Source: Chimonanthus salicifolius (lineage: Eukaryota > Streptophyta > Magnoliopsida > Laurales > Calycanthaceae). From it: a stretch of 64,000 nucleotides of DNA. Position 1 is the first letter of the stretch. Every line of letters begins with the position of its first letter. Both the position numbers and the translations under genes were made by a program. Location of the stretch: positions 25,475,043 through 25,539,042 of the forward strand of contig CM023539.1 in NCBI GenBank assembly GCA_013350335.1. The letters are read 5' to 3'. Below, piece after piece: positions 57,209 through 64,000 of the stretch. A model generated the notes under the pieces. The model did not search any database. It was not told where the DNA came from and was given only the letters and a program-made list of their open reading frames with translations.

Positions 57209-58519
57209 AATACCCCAAAACTTAGATTTTGCAAGTCCTCGAGCACAATAAACTAAAAAACTCTAAAAACAAAAATAAAAATCCTAACTAAACCACTTTC
57301 ATTGGCACTCTCGATTGCATTTAGCATATGCAACAAGCCTTTAAACCCCCTAAGTTACCCCTAGTGGACGAGTTACAGTCTCATGAGGGCTTTCAGAGAT
57401 GCTACCCACAAACATCAAATTTCAATCTAGTTTCAGTTTCACCAAAAACACTTACACAAAAATTTAGACATCATACCACTCCAAATCGATTTTACAAAGT
57501 TTATGCCCAGAGTGTAGTGTGTGTTAGCCAGATATCAACATAGCCCTCTTTTCCCAAATAGACACAAGCTTTGTAACCATCATTAGAAAATGCGCTTTGA
57601 CTTCAAATCTCACCAGACATATCTCTCAAAAAGACTAAAGCTTAGAGGTTTGGGTATATTTACTCTCAAAGGTATATGTGAGCGAAGTTTATGTATTCAA
57701 ATCAAAATATCTCACATATGTATTTAGAAAGAACGACACAAATCAAAGAAAATAGAGCTCTCATGATCGGATGCCACTTTCCAGAAAATGTTGAGTCAAA
57801 CACCATCATTTTTCTTCTTTTATTCTCTACATGAAACTCAATATTTCGACTTAAGATCAATAGGACTTTCCAATAGGACAAAATGTGGCTTACGACCTGG
57901 TCATATCAAAGATGGATAAATAGACTCTAAAAGTAAATACTTTGAACAGAAAAGTTAGAGGTCTTTAAAATGTGATCGGGATATTTTTCCTCCATTTTGT
58001 TTTTAACAATTCGAATTTTCAAGGCATTTGTTTTTCTTTTCTTTTCTATATTTTTTCAAATCCTTCTTTGGCGTCTGGAAGTTCCCTTTCTCTTTCCTTT
58101 TTGTTTTCCTGATGCTATTTTTTTCTTTTCTTTCTACAACGTTCATTTTTCTTTTCATTTCTTTTCAAGTGCCATTTTTCTTAGAGTACCATCCCAATTT
58201 TTCAACTCCAACCTTTTTTGAGCTCTTAGAATAGGTCACAGATATTTCAATGAGGCTCAAATTCCCCAACCAGAGTTGGGTATGATAAACATGGCTAATC
58301 AATAAAATAGGCTCTACATGCTCAATTGGGAAACTATCACAATAAAATGACCAAAAATAGATAGGCTTGAAGGCTCAGACGATCAAAAAATGGCCTATAT
58401 CCTATCCTAAGTTTCAATAGGTGGTTTTGTTGCTTCAAATAAATTTAGAAAAATTTAGGTATAACAACCCAATTTTAATGTCGTTTTCAGTAATATGACC
58501 AAAATAAAGAATAATGAGA
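57209..58519 (-). mobile_element. Athila E 3' noncoding fragment with purine tract
   Basis: Begins with the purine tract (minus strand AAGTTTTGGGGTATT) and then parallels 39232-40545 of element D: GTCCTCGAGCA, CTCGATTGCATTTAGC, CCCTAGTGGA-GAGTTA, CAGAGTGTAGTGTG, GATCAATAGGACTT, the T/C-rich run at 58020-58170 and CAACCAGAGTTGGGTATG. It stops at 58519 where a G-like LTR fragment begins. The short T-rich reading frames here are composition artefacts. Confidence 0.82.
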
Positions 58520-59284
58520 TCACATAAGAGGGTACAGTGCAGTAAAATAAATAAAATACTCAGTGTCTGGTCTCGTATTTCTCTAGGCAATAGCCACAAT
58601 GAGTATTGAGAGTTCAGGCTAGAGGGTCGGTACAAAAAATAAATTGCAGGAATGTAAATAGCCCTTTGGACCAGTTCGAAAGGGTCAGCGAGTTAGCAGT
58701 AAGTGACTTAACTTCAGACCAAGAAGGCTGACAGAAATTAAATAAATATTGTAAATAAAGTGTGGGTAAATTAAACACACAATACACAAAACAAAACGTA
58801 CATTTATATTTTAAAGTGCTCTCGGGTCAGACTTCCGGTGGGGCTATCGGACTTTCGATGAACAAGGTATTAGACTTTTGATAATAACAGAGAGCAAGAA
58901 TGAACAATATTTTTATAATATTTTGTGCCGGAATTCACTATTGGACTTCCAATAATTTACCTATCGGACTTCCGATGAAGACAGTATCAGATGTCCGACA
59001 GTATAGTTTAAAATATTTAAAATTTTCCTCTCTATTTTAAGTATCCAACGTCCGATAATGAAGTATCGGACTTTCGATGTAGCCCAGAATCACAGTGATG
59101 GGCGAACACTATAAGGCTCCGCCCGTTTAACCTCAACAAACGGGTCCTCACATTAATAAAAGACCAAATAACATGGGATGTTCGACATTGCTCAATTTTT
59201 TTACTTCATAATCATGATAATACTTTACATGGTTCTCAATAAAAAGTTACGGAATAGTCTCAATTTAGCCATAATAGAAATATA
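58520..59284 (-). mobile_element. Fragment of a G-like LTR
   Basis: AAATACTCAGTGTCTGGTCT near 58553 matches AGTACTCAGTGCCTAGTCT near 28468, and GGGTACAGTGCAGTAAAATAAAT matches a similar phrase near 28617 (quoted in part). The left end is cut by Athila E. The right end near 59284 is set by the start of LTR F. Strand by similarity to G. Confidence 0.65.
58828..59078 (-). repeat. Hairpin motifs ATCGGACTTCCGAT
   Basis: Perfect palindrome-like dyads at 58963-58976 (ATCGGA-CT-TCCGAT) and 58940-58953 (ATTGGA-CT-TCCAAT). Close variants lie near 58827, 58845 (ATCGGACTTTCGAT), 58871, 58986, 59043 and 59064. At 58940 both arms changed together (CG to TG and CG to CA), so the pairing is kept. Confidence 0.88.
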
Positions 59285-62200
59285 TGTAACATCCCACATT
59301 CAATTTGCCCATTAACAGGTGTGAATTATCAACCAAAACACAACTAATCAATATCAAAGAACTAAGGAGAGTTATAATTAAATCTCACTGTCTCACACCC
59401 ACGGCAAATAATAACAATATCCAAGTCTCAAATCACCTAAATTATTACAATCCTCAAATGACACTTAAAGTGCCTCAAACCAAACCAAAATAAACTAAAC
59501 TATTAATTTTTGTTCTAAAAATAAATAGTCTAAGACTTGTTTCTAATGGCTCCAAGATCTATTCTTTCTGCGCTGCTCCCTCATCTAACTCCAAAGAAAC
59601 TCCTGAAATGCAGGGGAATGGGCTCCATGCCCAGTGAGAGAAACAAACACAAGCATGCAATATAGTCATACATGAATTCTTTATATATCAAGGTTCATAA
59701 AATATATACAAATAATGCATGTATTTCAAATAATGCCAAGATGATGTATGAATCCCAATCCCATGCCATCATCCAAACTCCAGCGGGCATAAAAACATGG
59801 CCCACATACCTGGCTCGTTAGCCACAAGCTAAGCTGTCTGCTACAGTGTACCACCCAATACCAGCTTATCAAATGACATGACTGCTTCTCTGTTACCAGC
59901 ATAGACATGACCTGTAATGCAACCCTCATCAGTCGACAGCTTAAGTTGATGGTCGTAGAGGTCCATCCCCTCTAGTCATCAACCAAACATCCAAGGACAT
60001 AACCAAACCGGTCCCCAGCAGTCCAACGAACAATTTGACCCAACTGGTCCTCTGTTGCTCTCTGATTCAAAAGTCACCAACAAAAACATAAAACTCACAA
60101 CCCAAATCTCCAACACCCACCCAAACTGTGGATGGTCATGCATGATAACACATAATAATCCATGCATGAATGACATATCGAAAATAAAATATGGATATCT
60201 AAACATAATAATGTATGCCATAACGAACCAACATTTCAATAATTTGGCAATTTCTAAATTGAAATTCCAGACACATATAATTTCATATAGACATGTGCAA
60301 TAATCAAGGTTCATCAAAATATGGCATAACATAATTCAACCATAATCAACAAATTCCCAAACACAACATAGAACAATTGCAAATCGAATTCGACTACATA
60401 CTATGGGTTTTTCAACAAGGTAACAGGTACGAACACCAATCCAAGCTAACTGAGTCACTCACTGGCTTAAACACTTGGCCAAACATAATTTCCCCTTACG
60501 TTCGGTGAGATGCACAATACTTCACCCATTAGTTCCAACGATTCTCAGGCCTTTTGTGTTAAACCCAACTTCTATGCATTCCAACACACAAAATATAATT
60601 TAATAGGATTTCACCAATCAAAATATACATGCAAGTATTTGAATCCCTCACCTCAAGTTGCTAAATCAAGCAATGCTCAAAAATCACCTTTCAAATCGAT
60701 TGTCCAAGTCCAAATTCACTATAATTTGGTTTTAAGGTTTGATCCAATTAAAAAAAAAATTATTCCAACTTCTCTTGATCACATTAACCTCTAACTAAAT
60801 AATTAAGGTTTTGTCTCCAAAGACTTAAGCCCAAAGTATAACATTTTCCATGATTAATTCAGTTCTAAGAAAACCAAACAGTACCCAAAATTCATCCCAC
60901 TGTTAGAATTTACTGCGAACAATCCAAATTTTAGTTGAGCCCCAAATTTTTACAGCAGATATACCTCTCAATTACAATTCCAATGATATCTCGCTTGGCC
61001 CAAAATGATCTTCTTAATCCAAGATATCATTGTTTTACTTAGACAGGCGTACTGCCAAACAGATTGCAGTCTATCCGAGAGATCTGGACAGCAAACCGAT
61101 TTACACCAGCCGTAACATTGAATTTAAATTTGAATTTTTTTTCTAGAGATAGGTATCTTTGAGGGCTTGATTATAGGCACAAATTTGACACTGATCTGAT
61201 CTCCAAAGATCGAATAAAAAATCAAATACCGAGACACTGCAAAACTGTACAGAAACTACAAATCTGAATTAGGTCTATTTACAACCCAAATTAAGTCCAT
61301 CAAATAAACTAATTTTGTTTTGAAAATTTTACTGGAGATAGATCTCCTCGTTCTGATCACAATGGACATAAATTTTGCATCGTTTCGAATAATCAGAGAT
61401 CAACTTATGATTTTTAGTACTTGGGTCTCCAAAACTGTGCCCAAACTATAACCCGAATTTTGTATGGTTTACAGTAATTAATTGGGGTACGTAAACTCAA
61501 CAAAACTAAATCAATTTTTTCTTTCGATTTCTATTCATATTAAATGCACCCACGAAAAATATTAGAGCAATATGATAAACAGAAAAATAATTAAAAATCG
61601 AACAATGAGTTAGGGTAAAACTACTTAGAAATTTCAATCTGTATTTTGGTCCAACTTTGGGATCCGATCTACACTATCTATTCAAATTATTTTAGCCTCA
61701 TATTTTTACAGTGGGTAGATATATGAGTCTATCTTCCAAAAAAGTTAATTTTGTTGAAAAATCCATCGAATGCCCGAGTTATAGATTTTTTTTGTCAATG
61801 GTGTACATATTGGAACTATAGAGTGGCTTTACTCGATTTTCCCTTTTCGAATTGATTCCAAACTTTATCAATCAAATTCAAACCACCAAATTCATGTGAG
61901 ACGTAATTGATGAGTCCATCGATTTCAGAAAGTAAATAAATACATCCACAAAATAAAAAAAAATAGACTTCAACAATCTAAATCCATGGAAGCAAACATC
62001 ATGGTTAGATTTGCACACCATACTCGATTTGATCTTGTGATTGATTGAATAAATCCTAGTTTAATTTATTTCTTCATTAGATTTCCTTCCTTTATTTATT
62101 AAAATAAAAAATTACTTAAGAAATAAAATAAACTTACCTCAAGGAGAGGGGGAGAAAACTCGACGGAGAGAAAGAAGAGAACTTGTTGGAAAGAGGAGAG

Positions 62201-62946
62201 AGCCCAAGCACACAATTGTTTTTTTTTTTTTTTAAAAAGGCAACACATGAATCCCATTATTTAGTGTATGTAGTCGGCCATGGGGATCTCAATCCAACTG
62301 AGATTCCGTCCTTTTCAATATTTAGCTTTTTTCTGAAAAAAGACTCCAAAAAAAATCTTGGCCTTTAACAAATTCTACAACCCTTTTCCAATGCAATTTG
62401 GACTTTTGGGTTTGGATTTATTACTATTATTATTATTATTATATTTTAAAACTCTTTTCAATTGCCAAAAATTGTGTGGGACCGTGGCCCACCAAAACGT
62501 CAACTTGAATTTTTCAAAATTAACTAGATTTTACAATAAGTAAATTTTGTTTCCAAAATAAAACTTTATTTACTTAAAAATAAATTTGCATGTCGATCTT
62601 TCCAAAAACAAGATAACTTGGGCCCCATAAAGGCTAATTTTTAGAAAGTTACCTAATTTGGATACAAAAATAAAAATTTTGGATAAATATAATATTTAAA
62701 TAATTCCATGACAGCTGCAGGCCCCACGACCAACCAAATTTTAGAAATTTCTAAATTTGGAAAGTTTCTAAAAATAGGCACCTGCTATTTTTAGAATCAC
62801 GGGAAAAAAATCGATTTTTTAAATCAAATATTAAATTTCAAACAAATCCAAACAAATAAATAGGCAAAAGAGACGATATCCGATAAAAATCTACCCGCAC
62901 ATTCTAATTGGGTCAAAACTTGTTAATTTTGGGTCGGGTCACTACA
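59285..62946 (-). mobile_element. 3' LTR of element F
   Basis: In plus coordinates TGTAACATCCCAC to GGGTCGGGTCACTACA; on the minus strand TGTAGTGACCC...GGGATGTTACA. The right edge is firm (purine tract follows). The left edge rests on the TG start and the change of sequence. At 3662 bp it is in the range of Tekay-type LTRs. GGGCTCCATGCCCAGTGAGAG near 59620 parallels the CCCAGTGAAAAG block of LTR C. No gene inside. Confidence 0.75.
62420..62443. repeat. (ATT)n microsatellite
   Basis: Eight near-perfect TTA/ATT units inside LTR F. Confidence 0.9.
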
Positions 62947-62962
62947 ACCTACCCCTTTAAAG
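62947..62962 (-). other. Polypurine tract of element F
   Basis: Minus strand TTTAAAGGGGTAGGT before the LTR start TGTAGTG, preceded by TTTCGGGGGCGAAATTTC as in element B. Confidence 0.82.
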
Positions 62963-64000
62963 AAATTTCGCCCCCGAAATTTTAACTAAGATACTAAACT
63001 TGATCGACGAACAACTCTAGGTACAACTTCTGCACTGAGTCCTTCCTTCCGCACCCAAGTAGATCCTTCAAGTCCATTATGTTGCCAAAGCAGTCAAACC
63101 AACAGAATAGTCTTACTTTGAAGCACTTGTTCCCTTGAGTCTAAGATCTTTATTGGCCTCTTTTCATAATTTGCATCTTTCGTGACATCTATATCTTCCC
63201 AATTCAGTACATGGTAAGGATCTAACAAATACCTCCAAAGCATAGACAAATGGAAGACATTATGAACTCGAGCGAGTTGAGGTGGAAGTGCTAACTGATA
63301 TGCCACTTCACCAACTCAACCCAAAATTTCAAACCTTCCAATGTATCTATAGGGGACAGCTTCCCTTTGCTTCCAAATCTTTGGATGCCACGACGAGAAG
63401 AAATCTGAAGAAACACATGGTCGCCAACTGCAAATTCTAAATGTCTAAGCTTACGATCTGCATAACTCTTCTGACGACTCTGAGCTGTTACCAACCTCCT
63501 TCGAACCAATTTTACCTTCTCCGTTGTTTCTTTAACAATCTCTGGACCCAAAATAACCTTTTTCATCGACCTCTGCCCAACACAAAGGGGATCTGCATGG
63601 TTTGCCATAAACCGCCTCATAAGGTGCCATCTTAATACTGGACTGTAACTATTGTTGTATATGAACTCCACCATAGACAAATGGTCTTTCAAACTTCCCT
63701 TCATACCCAGTACACAGGCACGAAGCATATCCTCCAAAATTTGAATAGTCTGCTCGGACTGTCCATCAGTCTAAAGATGAAAAACAGTACTGAAACAATG
63801 TTGCATATCCAATTCTTTCTGAAGACTCTGCCAAAACTGCGAAACAAGCCTAGAGTCTCTGTCTGACACTATAGAAACTGGTACTCCATGCAAAGCAACA
63901 ATCCGGTTTATCTACAGCTTGCTCAAGATTTCCATTGAGTCCTTCACTTCCATATCTATGCAACGAGCTGATTTAGTCAATCGGTCCACAACAACCCAAA
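62963..64000 (-). pseudogene. Integrase and chromodomain end of element F (continues past window)
   Basis: From right to left on the minus strand: VVDRLTKSARCIDMEVKDSM, LHGVPVSIVSDRDSRLVSQF, HLQTDGQSEQ-type segment with a stop before it (HL*TDGQSEQTIQILEDMLR, stop near 63775), [39 protein letters not shown], then in a new frame MAYQLALPPQLARVHNVFHL and SMLWRYLLDPYHVLNWEDID. The NYEKRPIKILDSREQVLQSK segment starts the chromodomain, of which the EATWE end is not readable. Stops and a frameshift near 63300 show it is dead. The remaining pol lies right of the window. Confidence 0.92.

Noticed and set aside
57997..58234. Phe-rich frames resembling membrane segments
   Set aside because: They translate the pyrimidine run of the Athila 3' noncoding block; the same happens at 11674-11880 and 39978-40199 without frame conservation.
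59979..60332. 117-codon minus-strand frame with hydrophobic stretches
   Set aside because: Inside the 3' LTR of element F, with no recognisable domain or start context; treated as chance.
1..64000. Endogenous pararetrovirus or other viral insertion
   Set aside because: All RT-bearing pieces have LTR-retrotransposon domain order, primer sites and LTRs; I saw no movement or coat protein motif.
1..64000. Host genes with introns between the repeats
   Set aside because: Every stretch over 300 bases can be placed in an LTR, a leader, a pol remnant or a 3' noncoding part, except about 0.4 kb at 26153-26566, which also borders a primer site; no exon-like coding stretch stood out.

Overview
The window is 64 kb of plant repeat DNA. 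Everything I can recognise is LTR-retrotransposon sequence, and I found no host gene, rRNA gene, tRNA gene or CRISPR array. The evidence for a plant is Ty3/gypsy chromovirus pol with a C-terminal chromodomain, an Athila-type pol with its tRNA-Asp-like primer site, a SIRE-like copia gag, LTRs of 2-4 kb, and many solo LTRs nested inside one another. The species cannot be told from this sequence; heterochromatin of a large, repeat-rich plant genome is the simplest reading. Layout, left half. Element A (1-10643, + strand) is a chromovirus with a long 3' LTR; its 5' end lies outside the window. Its gag is split by a minus-strand solo LTR (59-2512) with a perfect 5-bp target duplication. Element A itself sits in an older minus-strand LTR, of which 10644-11472 remains, and that LTR lies in an Athila 3' fragment (11473-12686). 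Element B (12687-25657, - strand) is a decayed chromovirus whose RNase H/connection segment has been amplified into four tandem ~685-bp units (16496-23218); a 4-kb solo LTR (18672-22653) is inserted in unit 4. Then come an inverted LTR fragment (25658-26152) and the primer site plus partial 5' LTR of element C (26153-28002). Layout, right half. A solo LTR (G, 28003-33072) contains an Athila-type solo LTR (29353-31971). Next is a SIRE-like copia element (H, 33137-36756) that has lost its pol. Element D (36757-55131, - strand) is an almost complete Athila with both LTRs, primer site, gag, protease, RT, RNase H and integrase; a 3.9-kb chromovirus solo LTR (43126-46986) splits its pol at the RNase H/integrase linker. 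The window closes with fragments of a second Athila (55145-58519), a G-like LTR fragment (58520-59284), and the 3' LTR and integrase of another minus-strand chromovirus, F (59285-64000). No coding region is intact. Many stops look like C-to-T changes, as expected of methylated, silenced repeats. Two points stand out. First, several unrelated LTR families each carry their own array of short inverted-repeat (hairpin) motifs, and most carry a short minisatellite as well. Second, element B has four tandem RNase H domains. I saw no sign of a new host-encoded system.
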